In this document: in pieces, positions 31,001 to 42,447 of the stretch | How the letters are laid out: every line of letters starts with the position of its first letter | Numbering within the stretch: the stretch's first letter is position 1 | Assembly: GCA_004335835.1 (NCBI GenBank) | Contig: RWJK01000256.1 | Location: 84,661 to 148,660 of the forward strand | From: Scenedesmus sp. ARA3 | Lineage: Eukaryota > Chlorophyta > Chlorophyceae > Sphaeropleales > Scenedesmaceae | Direction of reading: 5' to 3' | DNA: 64,000 nt | The notes under the pieces: generated by a model | The model's input: only the letters and a program-made list of their open reading frames with translations | The model's database searches: none | Told to the model about the DNA's origin: nothing | Translations under genes and position numbers: made by a program

Positions 31001-33845
31001 GGCGGTGCCAGGTGCATTCCACATCATGGACGCGCCTGCATGGATGAACAGAAGATGGCAAGCATTCAGTGATGTTGCTGTTGCAAAGGTAACCATGAAG
31101 AGTACGGCGGTGCCAGGTGCATTCCACATCATGGACGCGTCTGCAAAGCAGGGTGTGGAACAGCAGATGATGAGGATACGGACTGTGAAGAAATAGAGAG
31201 GGGAGAAGGCAGCAGGTGTGGTGATGCTGGTCCCGTAAGTGGCCATGAAGAGGACCGCAGTGCCAGGTGCATTCCACATCATGGACGCGCCTGCATGAGC
31301 GGGGAGAGAGTGAGGAAGCGGGGCCCCCTGCTGACGGTCAGCAAGCAGCAGGTGTGCTGGCGTCGCTTTTGCAGGTGGCCCTGCAGCAGCTCTTGCGGCT
31401 GATGGCCAACTGTTCAAGTCCCAAATCCTGCAGGCACATGCGGATCCAAACCCCAAACCCCAGCCATCTCACATGCACGGACCCAGAACCCGAACCCTAG
31501 CACACACCTGTGGCCCTGTAGAAGCTCTTGCGGCTGATTTTGACCGGCTGCATACATCCCAACCCTGCACGCACTTGCTGACCCAACCCCAAACAAAACC
31601 CTAGTCGCTACATGCACAGCCAAACCCCAAACCCCACACCCCCGCCGCACCTGTGGCCCTGTAGAAGCTCTTGCGGCTGATGGTGACCGGCTGCTCTCCG
31701 CTGCAGTCCACCACAGTGGCCACTGCAGGCTGGCCCTTGGCCTCAGCAATGAATGCAGCCAGCAGCTGCTTGCCGGGTGCGGGGCAGGGCTGGAAGCTGC
31801 TGGCGCCTTTGATGGGGATCTTCTTGGCGGCTGGTAAGGCAGGCAGCAGGGGAGGGTTTTGGCGAGTGTTGTGTTCTGTAACATGTTATGTAACGCGCAG
31901 TTGATTTGGTGTATTTGAGAGGCCTAAGCTGCCGGTTGTCACAAACAATGCGCAGCAGAGCAGCTAGCTGCTATGGTTCTGAGCGAGCATGACTGACGTT
32001 GGTGTGCTCGCTGCAGCCTGATATGCATATTCAGCTGCCGGGGTGCTGCTGCAGTGCTTGAGTTTGCAGGCTGGTGTGTGTTGCAGGCGTCGCGCCTGCG
32101 TCCTTACATTCGCTGCCCAGGGAGCACCCTGCAGCACTTGAAATGCACAAGCCAGCCACTCACTCTTGAAGCCGCTGGCCCTGCTGTACTGGTGCACGGT
32201 GTTGGTCACGCCGTGAAAGGCCGCCTCGTCGCCCGCGCCCCACTGCAGCAGCGGCCACGCCTCCTTGTTCACGCTCTTGGCACCAAGCTCCAACACCACT
32301 GACCCAGTAGCAGTGTCCCAGGCCTGCGTGCAGGGACAGCAAGCCATGCAGTGACACGTACATATGGCTCAGCAGATATGATAAAGAGTATCCCAGCGTG
32401 ACCTGAAAGATGTGCGTGTATGCACTGGTGGTGTCTGGCGCCCAGCTCATGCACAACTGCTGTGCACGCAGCACACATACACACGATTCCAAGGACTGGT
32501 CAATCTTAGCCGCAGGGATGTAGCCCTGGATGGCCTTCTGGCAGTAGGCCAGACCATGATTGAGACATAGAGAATGTGCAGCTGGCACTGGCCCAGCTGA
32601 CAGCTGCTGCTCAGCATCCTGCATGGTATGCTGTTGGTAACGGCTGCTGGACAGACATGCTACGAACCCCGCACCCATGCTTTCAATTACACCTGCTACT
32701 GCAGCTGCTGTAGCTATCGTATTGCTGTTGGTGTGCTGCTGCTGTGATGCAGGCACAGCTAGCGGGTGCCTTCAGCGCTGCTGCTCCTGCCGAGCGCTGC
32801 TGCTGCTCCCGCTTTGCCTGTGGCTTCGGCCCCTGCTGCTGCTGCTGCTGCCTGTAGCTTTTTCAGCCCCTGCTGCTGCTGGTGCTGCTGCTGCTGCTCC
32901 TGTTGCTGACACACCTTGATGTTCTTTGCCGGCTGCCCGTCCTCCTGCTTGCTGGGGCGCTGCGCCGTGGTGAGGAAGGCGCCTGTCTTGCTCCAGTCCA
33001 GCAGCACCACGCCAGGCACAGCCAGGCTCAGCAGCTGCAGCACAGCCGGCACAATGTGAGGGAGTCACCAAACATCGCATTTCATGCGTTATGTGTTATG
33101 TGACGGCTATACGTGATGCAATAAGTGCTGAGCCCAGCAGCACCACGCCAGGCACAGCCAGGCTCAGCAGCTGCAGCACAGCCAGCACCATGTGGCATGT
33201 GAGATGTCAAACGACATCGCACTTCATCAATATTTTGTGGCAGTTACAAGTACTGAGTGTGGTACCAGGATCAGAAAACGCCTGTGACAGACTTGCAGGA
33301 CATGTGCGGCTGGGAGTGGCTGGGGCACCCTGAGGCCTGCAGCTGGCTGGCGCTTGCTTCCTGAAGTGCTTGCAACACTGCTGTCATATTACACAATCCT
33401 GCAGAAAACTACAGTAACAGTAGCTGCTGCCACCGCACCTTTGCTCCATTGCTGAGGCTGATGATGTCCACGCCAGCATCAGTCACTGCTGCAAGCTTGG
33501 TGCCATCAGGCGAGGGCACAGCGCTCTTTGCTGGCAGGCTGTACACCACACAACACGACAGCAGCCACACACATCAGCAGAGAGAATCTGTACGTTTTGA
33601 AGAGCTGAGAACTGCGTGCTGCAAGCTGTGTAAACAGATCAGGGTCGTACCTGCTCACACCAGACTGTGCAGCAGACAGCTCAGGCAGGCCTGTCAGCAC
33701 GCTGGCCGTCTCCGACGTGCGAACTGCAAGACATTGGTGCAATCAAGTTATAGTTCATCATCATATGAGGTTACGTGCTTCAGTTGCTGTCGCTTCAAAC
33801 CAGCTGCAGCAGCAACGTACCCAACAGTTGCAGTGCGGCTGCCAT
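28022..33845 (-). CDS. EIF2A: Eukaryotic translation initiation factor 2A (eIF2A), 12 exons
   Basis: Exons: 33821-33845, 33651-33723, 33439-33538, 32915-33034, 32164-32323, 31651-31830, 30797-31035, 30369-30489, 29632-29805, 29072-29258, 28403-28869, 28022-28113. They total 1,938 nt, giving 645 aa, slightly longer than the animal protein (about 585). It is a WD-repeat beta-propeller factor that can deliver initiator tRNA independently of eIF2. Diagnostic blocks are MAAALQLLVRTSETASVL at the start, PVHDVQWSPAGDYFVVVAGF-MPAK, DLGSGPYSTARWNPFGRFLA then IAGFGNLPG, and SAAWSPCGRYFMTATTAPRL then RVDNNVRVFNYV. The basic helical end has KNAKKRANKKAK and RVRALQKKLRQIQQLKERRD. The first exon is only 25 nt; it is supported because MAAALQLLV + RTSE matches the conserved start and the phase. 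Several exon edges are echoed. Confidence 0.93.
29518..29577 (-). repeat. Exon-edge echo of eIF2A exon 9 donor
   Basis: The end of exon 9 (LRVDNNVRVFNYV then gtgcgtga, 29624-29675) is repeated about 103 bp downstream as LRVDNNVRVFKYV with gtgcgtga. Three of the four codon differences are synonymous. Confidence 0.88.
30665..30724 (-). repeat. Diverged exon-edge echo of eIF2A exon 7 donor
   Basis: The exon 7 end GDYFVVVAGFMPAK|gtgagg (30787-30840) has a downstream copy reading EYLLVVVGFVQAK|gtgagg. The frame and the donor are kept, but about half the residues differ conservatively, so this echo looks old. Confidence 0.7.
31085..31293 (-). repeat. Exon-edge echoes of eIF2A exon 7 acceptor (two copies)
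   Basis: The exon 7 start ASMMWNAPGTAVLFMAT (30980-31036) recurs at 31085-31145 (VLFMVT) and 31239-31293 (VLFMAT). Each copy has a TGCAG-type acceptor. The differences in the second are synonymous over the 17 residues. Confidence 0.92.
31374..31552 (-). repeat. Exon-edge echoes of eIF2A exon 6 donor (two copies)
   Basis: The exon 6 end VTISRKSFYRAT|g gtgcgg (31648-31695) recurs at 31503-31552 (ISRKSFYRAT|g gtgtgt) and, shorter and damaged, at 31374-31406. 'aaaccccaaacccc'-type words between copies are shared too. Confidence 0.85.
33110..33195 (-). repeat. Exon-edge echo of eIF2A exon 4 acceptor
   Basis: The exon 4 start LLSLAVPGVVLLDW (32995-33060) is repeated upstream with its CTGCAG acceptor and identical nucleotides through VVLLG, plus a partly shared upstream stretch containing 'acatcgca(t)ttcat'. 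It diverges abruptly before the LDWSKTG codons end. Confidence 0.88.
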
Positions 33846-34094
33846 AGCTGCCAGTTGTGTCTACAAATCACAAGCACAAGCATACTGACAATGAGCAGCA
33901 TGATTGACTTTTTGGTTGCAGTTGGTTGCGCCTGTCCTGACATGTGACATAGCATACGCGAAAAGGCGGGCGCCATATGTGACGGTGTGTGCTCATGTTC
34001 ATTAGCCAAGTGTTTTATAATCCTTAGCGACGTTTGCTGTTGATCGTTGCGCTCATCAGCCGCGCTAGTGACCCTGGTGTGTAACCACAGCATA
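33846..34094. promoter_or_regulatory. Short divergent promoter shared by eIF2A and adenylate kinase
   Basis: Only 249 bp separate the two start codons, which point away from each other. The GC content is lower than in the flanking genes, with a 'ttttataatcc' stretch at 34011-34022. Bidirectional control is inferred from the spacing, not from a recognised motif. Confidence 0.55.
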
Positions 34095-34695
34095 ATGCAG
34101 CAGCAGGCCAGCAGATCGTTGCTGCGCGCAGCGCACGCTTCGTTGAAAGCGACATGGCTCAGCAGTAGTGTTGCACCAGCTGCAGCTGCTGCCTACAGCA
34201 CCAGCAGCAGCAACCAGGGGCAGATCAAGTGGGTGTTCCTGGGGCCTCCTGGTGTGGGTAAGGGCACCTATGCTAGCCGTGTTGCAGCTGCCTTGGACGT
34301 CCCCCACATAGCAGCAGGAGACCTAGTCCGCGCTGAGATCAAAAGTGGCTCGACTTTGGGTCAGCAGGTACGGCGCTCAGCAGTGCAGTCTGTACAGCCA
34401 GATGTGACAGCTGACTGGCTAGGAGGAGCCAGCCGGTGCAGCAGCAGCAGCAGCAGCAGCAATTGCAGCCGCATGGAGCATCTCAGACACTGCAACAGCA
34501 CTGGGTACAAAAATTGTATGTGTGACCTCTGCAATCAGCTCAGCTGTGGCTGGTGCACTGCCATGCGCTGCCACCGTCCACTGCGTGCACGAACCAGCCT
34601 GCTGCTGCTGCTGCCGCCGCCTGCTGCTACTCGCAGATGCAGCAGATTGTGAGCAAGGGGCAGCTGCTGCCAGATGAGGTCATCATTGAGGTGAG

Positions 34696-34732
<37 letters not shown>

Positions 34733-36303
34733 CTGTCGGCTTGCAGCACAATGCAGCTGGCAGCGACAAGCTTGTATGCCAGTGGCCCAGTCCAGGCTTG
34801 CTGCCGCCAAGCACAGCTGCAACTGTGCAGCTGGGCAGGCTATTAACATGGAGTTTTCATAGTTTGTTAGCATGTGAAGCAGATGGAAGTAGTTGAACGA
34901 AGTGGGCGTCGAAGAGATATATCCCGCTAGGCTGTGCTGCAGTGGTGTATGGCGTAGGTCTGATGGCTGTGTGTTTGACCACCATGTGCTGTTGGTTGTG
35001 CTTGTGGTGGCTGCTGCAGGTGCTGCAGCAGCGGCTGCAGCAGGGCCGCGCTGCTGGGGAAGGAGGCTTCATCCTGGACGGCTTCCCAAGGTGATTTGAT
35101 GCGCAGATGTTATGTAACCATGTTACGTTTTATGTAACCATGTTACATAACAAGGCGAAGTGATGGACAAACACAATTCTTGGAACAACGCCGTTGGCGC
35201 ACAGCAGCAGCAGCAGCAGCAGCAGCACTTGATGCCGGCATCACATGCTGGCCTGGTAGCCATTTCACCACTTGCTTGCCTCCCTTTCACACACACTAAA
35301 TCACACCAAGCAGTTATCTCAGTAGTACCAACCAAACCACCACCAACCACCTTCTCCCCGGCCGTCGCACGCTTGCAGGACGACGCACCAGGCGCAGCAG
35401 CTGGCAGCCGTCACTCAGGTGCAGCTCGCGCTCAACCTCTCGCTGCGCCACGAGGTGCTCGTGCAGAAATGCTGCGGGCGCCGCATCTGCGGCCACTGCG
35501 GCAAGAACTACAACATCGCAGACATCTACCTGCCTGCTGACCCTGCTTCCGGCCAGCCTGAGATTGTTATGCCGCCGCTGAGCCCTCCCAAGGAGTGTGA
35601 GCCACATCTGGAGACGCGGGAAGATGACACAGAAGAGGTGGTGCTGCGGCGGCTGCAGGTGGGAAGTTCATGGCGGCACGGGCGGGAAGTTGGGTGTGAA
35701 GTTGACGCATTGCTTAGCGGCGCACAGTGAGGCTGCAGCGTGTACTCCAGTTTTGTGTTGTGGTAGTGCTGTTGCCGCATGTTTCTTTACCTAGCATTGT
35801 CGGGTTCTGCATCCTTTCTGTGTGCTTGTTGTAGTCAAGCGGCACAAGGGTGACACGAAGGTGGTGCTGCCGCGGCTGCAGCTGGGTATTGCAGGAAAGT
35901 TGCGAATTAATCGGCGGCTTGAGGTGGGGAACATGGGTGTGAAAATTGTGGAGTTTCTGGCTCCACGGCGTAGCCCATCACTGCAGCCTATCATCTGCTT
36001 GGCATCAACTTTACTTTGTTAACTCGCCTGTTCATGCTCCAGGGCCCTTGCAGTGTTGTTCCCGCTGCCGTTGCCAGACATGTCTCTTGTGTTGTTCCCC
36101 TTCATGCTATCTGCCTCATCCACTCATTCCCTGGTCTTGTTATTTCTGCCTTGCCTGGCTGCAGGTCTACAATGCAGCAGCAGCGCCAGTTGAGGACTTT
36201 TACCGCGCCTCAGGCCTGCTGCTGGACTTTGAGATCACCGGGGGCATCCCGCAGACATTGCCCCGGCTGATGGCCAGCCTGCAGCCCTACATTGATGCAG
36301 CAC

Positions 36304-36343
<40 letters not shown>

Positions 36344-36371
36344 GAAGGAGCAGGCTGCTGCCACAGCTTGA
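34095..36371 (+). CDS. Adenylate kinase, plant plastid type, five exons
   Basis: Exons: 34095-34367, 34637-34690, 35020-35090, 35379-35658, 36165-36371. They total 885 nt, giving 294 aa. The enzyme interconverts ATP + AMP and 2 ADP. The P-loop region is VFLGPPGVGKGTYASRVA, the AMP-site HIAAGDLVRAEI, then GFILDGFPRT. The lid is GRRICGHCGKNYNIADIY, followed by PPLSPPKECEPHLETREDDT and EDFYRASGLLLDFEITGGIP. The 'CGRRxCxxCGxNYN ... MPPLxPP ... R-x-DDTEEVV' layout matches the chloroplast adenylate kinases of plants. The first about 45 residues (Arg/Ser/Ala-rich, few acids) look like an organelle transit peptide; plastid versus mitochondrion is not decided. The C-terminus ends in a Ser run and EKEQAAATA. 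The last exon's end is repeated downstream. Confidence 0.92.
35846..35930 (+). repeat. Exon-edge echo of adenylate kinase exon 4 donor
   Basis: Exon 4 ends DDTEEVVLRRLQ|gtggga (35620-35660). About 225 bp downstream a copy reads GDTKVVLPRLQ, with the donor changed to 'ctgggt'. A further region shared with the intron follows ('cggcttgaggtggg / cgggcgggaagttggg'). Confidence 0.65.
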
Positions 36372-36562
36372 TGGCAGCAGCAGCTGATGGCCTGCCCGCA
36401 GCCCTACATCGGCAGCAGCAGCAGCAGCAGCAGCGGGAGGGAGCAGGCTGCTGCCACAGCTTGATGGCAGCAGCAGCTGATGGCCTGCCCGCAGCCCTAC
36501 GTCGGCAGCAGCAGCAGCAGCAGCGGGAGGGAGCAGGCTGCTGCCACAGCTTGAAGGGCGGC
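36366..36562 (+). repeat. Two tandem copies of the adenylate kinase terminal coding segment including its stop
   Basis: The end of exon 5, from 'tgatggccagcctgcagcccta' through the AGC run to 'caggctgctgccacagcttga' (36268-36371), is repeated at about 36372-36464 and 36465-36553. Each copy retains the stop-containing word gccacagcttga and an AGC run of six or seven units. They lie in the 3' UTR. Confidence 0.9.
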
Positions 36563-38952
36563 AGCAACAGCAGCAGCAGCCGCAGCGCTGGGCAACAACG
36601 CACCTGGCAGCTGTTGGGTGTGCATGTTGACGCACGTGCTTGTGCTTGTTTCTGCTGCATTGCTGCATGCGAGTGTGGTGTGTGGGTGCAAACACCCGTG
36701 TGTAACATTGTCTGGTGTGGAGGACTCCTTTTTTAAAACTTGAATCTGGTTCGTCGAAATCTGGTGTGTCTTATAATGATTGCCGAGCTTGAGGGAACGA
36801 GTTCTGGCCATAGCTCGAAGATTGGCATCTCTGGTGTGTCTTATACTTATGGCCGAGCTTGAAGCCACCACTTTCACAGGGTACCCTGCTGCGGTGATCA
36901 GGAAGGCTCTGCCTGACCACTCTGCAACAGTTTGTGAACCCCAGCCATCTACCGTTATTGGCCGCCAGCACATGTGCACAGCCAATGTGTACAAACACAG
37001 TTGCGAAAACAAACCCATCACACGCGCGGTTACATGCAACATAGTGCCGTGACACTGTTGTGGCACAACCATCGGAACGTGTTCTGTTACAACCATCACT
37101 GTGACGGCTGTGTTGCATGATGCAACCCCCAAGGGTGGACTAGTCAGTCTTGCCACGGGCACAGCATGCTGTGGTGCTGCTGTCTCGTCATGCATCTGCC
37201 ATTGACAGCAACCAAAGTTCCTGGTAAGGCTGTCACATGCCGCAAGGTGGCGACGTTGACCATGTGCGGTTCATGGCAGCGCAGTGGCAGCGCCAACCCT
37301 GCGGTCGCAACATCACAGCGCACGGCATGCGTTTGCAGGGCTGTGTCTCTTCACATGCACAAGACAATGCACTGTGCCGCATGGTGCGGCGTGCAAGGAT
37401 GATCAGGCGGTGAGCCCGTCCGTTGCGTCACTTATCCCGTCTGAGACGAGACACACATGTGTAGTAGTGCCATAGTATGCACCGCATGGTCTAAAGAGCA
37501 GTATCGACTAGTCAAAAGCGACATGTGTTCATTGCTGCAACTCAGCCAAGAGCAACACAGCACAGCTGATCACCAATCTGCTAAGAGACAGTAGCTCCTG
37601 TGTCAGCCAGCAACTCTACGCAGCTTGTCCAGTCAAGCTGTCATGCAAGCAGTACTCTATACATACAACGCAAGGCCAGAGCGGGGGCTGTACCCAGGTG
37701 ATCGATCATAGTGATATCACTATCGCAGCTGCTGCCACTGTACCATCACTGCCCTCCATAACATACAGGAGCACATGCGCACCCTGCACAACAGCGCGCC
37801 AACCACCATGGCAGGAGTTGGAAAGCCCAAAAAGCACATCCTAACCAACTGTACACTGCCATGGCGGCGGCCGCACGTAACCAACAAAACAGCAACTGCA
37901 AATGCATGTGAAATCCAAACATCACCATCGTACTACGTTAGTAACGGAACTGCAAACCGCATGTGGTGTGTTCTTCTCACAGAGCAGCAGCTCAGCCGAG
38001 GAACAAAAGGCCGAACCCAGCACCAACTGCGGCCTCAAAATAAAACTGCGGCCATCACCATCAGCCTTGTTTGGCACCTTCGCAGGCAGGCCTGTGACAA
38101 TATGTACATACATATAATATATATACATATTTGGTGGATTTGTAGTTGATGCAGTAAGAAGCAACACACATGTTTATTTTGATGGATCTGCAATTGATGC
38201 AGTAAACAACAACACACATACCCTACTCAGATTGGCAGCCAGGCCTGCTAGAGCCTAGAAAGGTTCAACACACACACCAGCACTGACCAGAATTCACCAC
38301 ACACAAAGCCATCATAACGCACCAAACCAGGATACGACACGCACCAACGCAGAGCCGTCCCTCAGCACCTGAACAGTCTTTACAACAGACGGCAAAAGGC
38401 ATTTCTGTCATAGTGCAATGGGCCTGCAGGTTCTAACATTACGGAAGCCAGCCGCCAAGTGGAGTAGCTACCGGCACGGATAGAAAAGAACAGTGAGCAG
38501 CACTACCCCAAAACCTCAGCGCACACCCACAGCAAATGAAACCACTGCAAAGTTGCCTGCACTGCTGCAGCAGCGCATGCATGCCATTCCGAATTAGGAT
38601 AGAAAAGTACAGTGAGCAGCACTACCCCAATCGCAAGATATGCTGCCGTTTGCGCCACACCCGTGTTCTAGCCCACAAGGTACCCGCAAAGCATACTGCC
38701 AAGACATCGCTGCGCCAGTGACACTGCACCCCATTCTTCAGCTGTGAACCCCCTTTTGAATGTGATCCGTACATGCAATGCTGCACCTGAAATACTACCA
38801 GAGTCTCTGATTGCTGAGAGGGTGCTATCTCAACACACATGGCCGTCGCACAAGGTGTTGTTCATGCGTTGATCACACCACGAAAACCAAAAGTCCTACA
38901 ATACCGCGAGCTATGCATCCCCACACTCATGCCACGATGCATGCGCATGTAA
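36563..38952. other. Gene-poor region between adenylate kinase and the Hint-protein gene
   Basis: About 2.4 kb with no supportable exon. A pair of related stretches (tctggtgtgtcttata + 'ggccgagcttga') lies at 36757-36795 and 36828-36862. A 34-bp direct repeat (gatagaaaagWacagtgagcagcactacccc) lies at 38479-38512 and 38599-38632. A (TA/CA)-rich patch is at 38098-38132, and a pair 'gatgcagtaa(g/a)' + 'caacacacat' at about 38149-38220. Confidence 0.55.
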
Positions 38953-39310
38953 CTATGCAGCTGCAGCTACAGCTGTGGCAGCTTGTGCTGCGGCACGCAC
39001 AGCAGTAGCCAGCCCACCACTCGGGCCTTGTCTCGCCTGCATAACCCTAAAGATCGCTTCATCAAACAGCGCAAGAGGACTTTTGCCCAATGCGCGGTAC
39101 ACAGCCCGCAGCGGCGCCTGAAGCGCGTGGTGCGCCTGAGCCAGCAGGTGCTGTGCTGGCATGACATGTTTGCGGGGCAGCAGCTGCAGCAGCTGCGCCT
39201 CACCCGGCCAAGCAGTGTGTGTGGATGCCGCAAAGCCCTCAACCACGATTGAGCCTGACAGGGTCCAGGGGCTGTACATGCCCTGCTCGATGCTGGCAGT
39301 CACCTGCAAC

Positions 39311-39346
<36 letters not shown>

Positions 39347-41123
39347 TATATCTGGTGAGACAAAAGCAGGGGACTGTGTGGAAGTATGCAAAAGAGATTG
39401 ACAGGGCAAACACCGCGTCAGGGGCTCACTGCAAGTGCTGCTGGTGCTCGCAATATGAGGGGCAGTGAATAAAGCGCTGTTGCCGGCAGACTGCTGCAAC
39501 ATGTCGCAGGTAGCGATACAAGGCGTGGAGGCACATGCAACCCCCCTCCAACACAAGCACGAACCCTACACCTGCCCACTACAGGGCACATGTGCCAGCA
39601 GCTGCAAGCACGCGCCGGCAGCTTGAAGTGCTGTTCAGGTTTCAGCAGTAGCTAGCCAACACGCTTTGGAAAACGCCCCACCTCATCAACGCGTGCCAGC
39701 ACAGCTTGTTGGCCCTGCAGCAGCCACACCAAATCACCAGCAGCCACCTCGCGCGCATGCTTGAGGCACTGCTGCTGCTGTCCCACACCACAGGCAGTCG
39801 GCACGTAGTGCATGGGTGACAGTGTCAGCGCCTTGCTGCTGCCTGCCGCCCCAACAGGCGAGGCACGAATGTTCAGGTAGGTTGCTGCTGCACCTGCGTC
39901 CCTGTGGGGTGTAAGATAGACACTGTCAAACACTGCCTTGCCTGTTGACACATCAACCGCCAGCACCTTGTCACCAACCGCCAGCTGCGCAACAGGCTTG
40001 GGTCCCGCAGGCGTAAAACACGCGCCACAGCAGGGAAGCATGTGCCGTCGTTGGGCAGAATCTGGAACGCTGTGTCTTTGCGGTTCAGCAGCGCCTTATT
40101 AACTGCGCAGGTGATGGTTACCGGCGTGCCAGAGTAGTTGCTGGCTGCTGGCTTGTTGTCCCTGTCGAATTGCCACTGGATGCTGGGCACGTCAAAGGGT
40201 GGGGCATCTGTGCAGTTCTGAGGTGATGTGGGGTCACCTGTGGGCACACATGTCTGGCCGTAGGTGTAGTTGAAGCCAGTTTTGCCGTACAGCATGTATG
40301 TGCAGCGGACCTTGTCCTTGATGCTGGTGAGGTTTGCAGGAAGCCGGTAGACTGCGCCGACATCGTCGAGGGTTTTTGAAGGCGAGTAGGCATATTTGAG
40401 GAGGTTGGTGATCTGGGCTGGCTTGTAAGCGGTGTGCGCCTTTGTGAACTTGCAGGTGAAGCCGTTGGCAGTGACGGCGGACGCAAGAGGCGACACTGCA
40501 ATGATGGCACCTGCAGCAGGAGGCAACAAACGCACGGTTGCATTAGTATCAGTTTGATGATGCACGCGGGAGGGGTTAGACGCATGTACAGCCAATGAAA
40601 GAGCTAGCGAAACAGGTTTGAGGCGCCACGTTGTATGCAACAGAAAGCTGACCGCCATGGACCGCATAGATGCTAACAAATGCGCACGGCAGCGGCAGCA
40701 TGCACCTGTGCAGCACGCATGTGTATGTGGTGCAGGATGCTGGGTCAAACAAAGTGCCCTCTGATATGCAGTGAGTGCCGGCTGCATTTACTGGCACTCA
40801 CCAGGCTGGTAGCGCTCAGTAGGTGTGCCAGGCGGGGCTGTTGGATCCTGCTCTATTGCCTGGGTGATTATACTCATCAGGAAGCAGCCCATGCCTGGCA
40901 CAAAGCCCACTGTGTAGAAGTCCAAGCTGTCTTTCACAGGGCTGGGACCAGCAGCCTGTGCAATGCCCACAGCACCAGCCACTCTGCCAATGGCCTCTTT
41001 CTTGACCTCCTGTGCCACACAGCTGGCCACCTTGCTGTAGAAGCTGCCCTGGGCAGCAGCAGCAGCAGCAGCAGCGGCAGAGGCTGCCGCGAGCGCCACG
41101 AGCAGTAGGCCACTGGACCTCAT
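38953..41123 (-). CDS. Secreted protein with C-terminal Hint (hedgehog/intein) domain; one-base frameshift
   Basis: Exons: 40802-41123, 39682-40510, 38953-39303. The N-terminus [20 protein letters not shown] is a signal peptide. A Cys-containing extracellular region follows (TCAVNKALLNRKDTAFQILP), then the Hint start GTCFP, where Cys is the expected self-processing nucleophile. Next come KPVAQLAVGDKVLAVDVSTG, LTLSPMHYVPT and the final Hint strand YSPWTLSGSIVVEGFAASTH. Hint domains cleave themselves from the upstream part, as in hedgehog proteins; green algae have secreted versions. Exon 2 is one base short of phase: GTCFPAVARV and the following FTPAGPKPVA are in different frames, across a run of four T's near 40010. 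This may be a sequencing error or a genuine loss. Upstream function is unknown. Confidence 0.8.
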
Positions 41124-42447
41124 GGCGTCTGTGTTGGATGTTCAGGGCTGTCAAACCTGCAGGAAATGTACCCATGATTGCACCAGGTCGCACAGCAACA
41201 TCAACAGCCAGAAGCCAGATCAGGTTGCAGGACTTGATGGTTCGAACATCATCCAGTAGCAGTGCTAGCCGCAGCCTGAAGTCTTTGAAAAAGGGAAAAG
41301 CTCATTTGCATTGAGTTATGCTCTCATCAGGAGCACGCTAGCAGCTAAGCGATGCACTAGCGCTGCATCGTAGCTGTAGCGCCAAAGGCACCAGTCCTTG
41401 CAGTACAGATCGGCCGACGCAAGTGCCATGCAACGCATTATAAAGTTCCAAAAACTGGATTTACATGAGCCTACTGCCTGTAGCCAGAGCATTGCGCTTC
41501 ACCTGAGTCGACAGGAAGATCCTCGCCTTACTGACACGGAAATGCAGGTGCCACAAGCAGGCTGCGGTGTGCTGTAAGATGCACAGGCTGAGCTGCGGTG
41601 CGCAACATTAAGCTTTCTTGGTGGCCCGATTCTTGGCGGGTTGGCCTTTAGTCACTCGCTCAATGTACAATCACTCACGTGCTCACGTGAAGGGGTTCCA
41701 TAACTCCTTGCCATTGTATCGCAGCGGTGGTAGTTTAGATCAATTGACAGGTGATGCAGCCCACATCATGCAGGGTGACTCAGCACATGTCACTATAAGA
41801 AATATGCAGTGTACACATGTGCAGCTGCCACAACTATCACCTCAGATACACTCTGTACTTCAATCAATGATTTGTGACCCTTGTTGTGGCTGGCACGTGC
41901 TCGCCAGACATAAAGGCGGAAAAGGGAACTGCTGACTTCCTGCGCATGTGGCGTCATCATCAGCAGCAAGGCCAGGCAGAGGTGCAGGCCCCGTGGCTGG
42001 CCCAGCAGAGTCAGCAGTGCCGGATTTCAGCATGTGGTGCATGTGTCGAAGTAGATTAGGCAGCACTAGATGCCTTTGGCAAGGCAAATCAAACAAAAAC
42101 AAGCACGCCTGCTGTGTCACCTTTTCGCAAGGGTTCAAGGACGTTTGATTTGACAGCTGGTGGTTACTTCCAGCAAAGCCGCCTGGCCTGCTGTAAGTGA
42201 TAAACCGCACATCAAATAACATTAATTATAAGATCGGTGGCAGCAAAAGGTCGTGCAGCCTTTTCGGCTTTAACTTGACTGAAGGCACCGAACACAGGCG
42301 CGGCCTTGACTGCTGTCCGGCTTCGCTTATTTGATTCGTCACATCTTTATACTTCGAAAGGATGCTTGGCTCTTGAAATCGCGCAGCCGTCGCTGAGGAG
42401 CGCCAGAACTGTGTACAACAGCAGGTGCAGCAGCAACTTGCTTGAGG
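41124..42447. other. Divergent intergenic region between Hint gene and GBP gene
   Basis: About 1.3 kb with no coding exon that I can support. The composition is less GC-rich than the genes. Promoters for both directions must lie here; no motif is clear. Confidence 0.5.
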
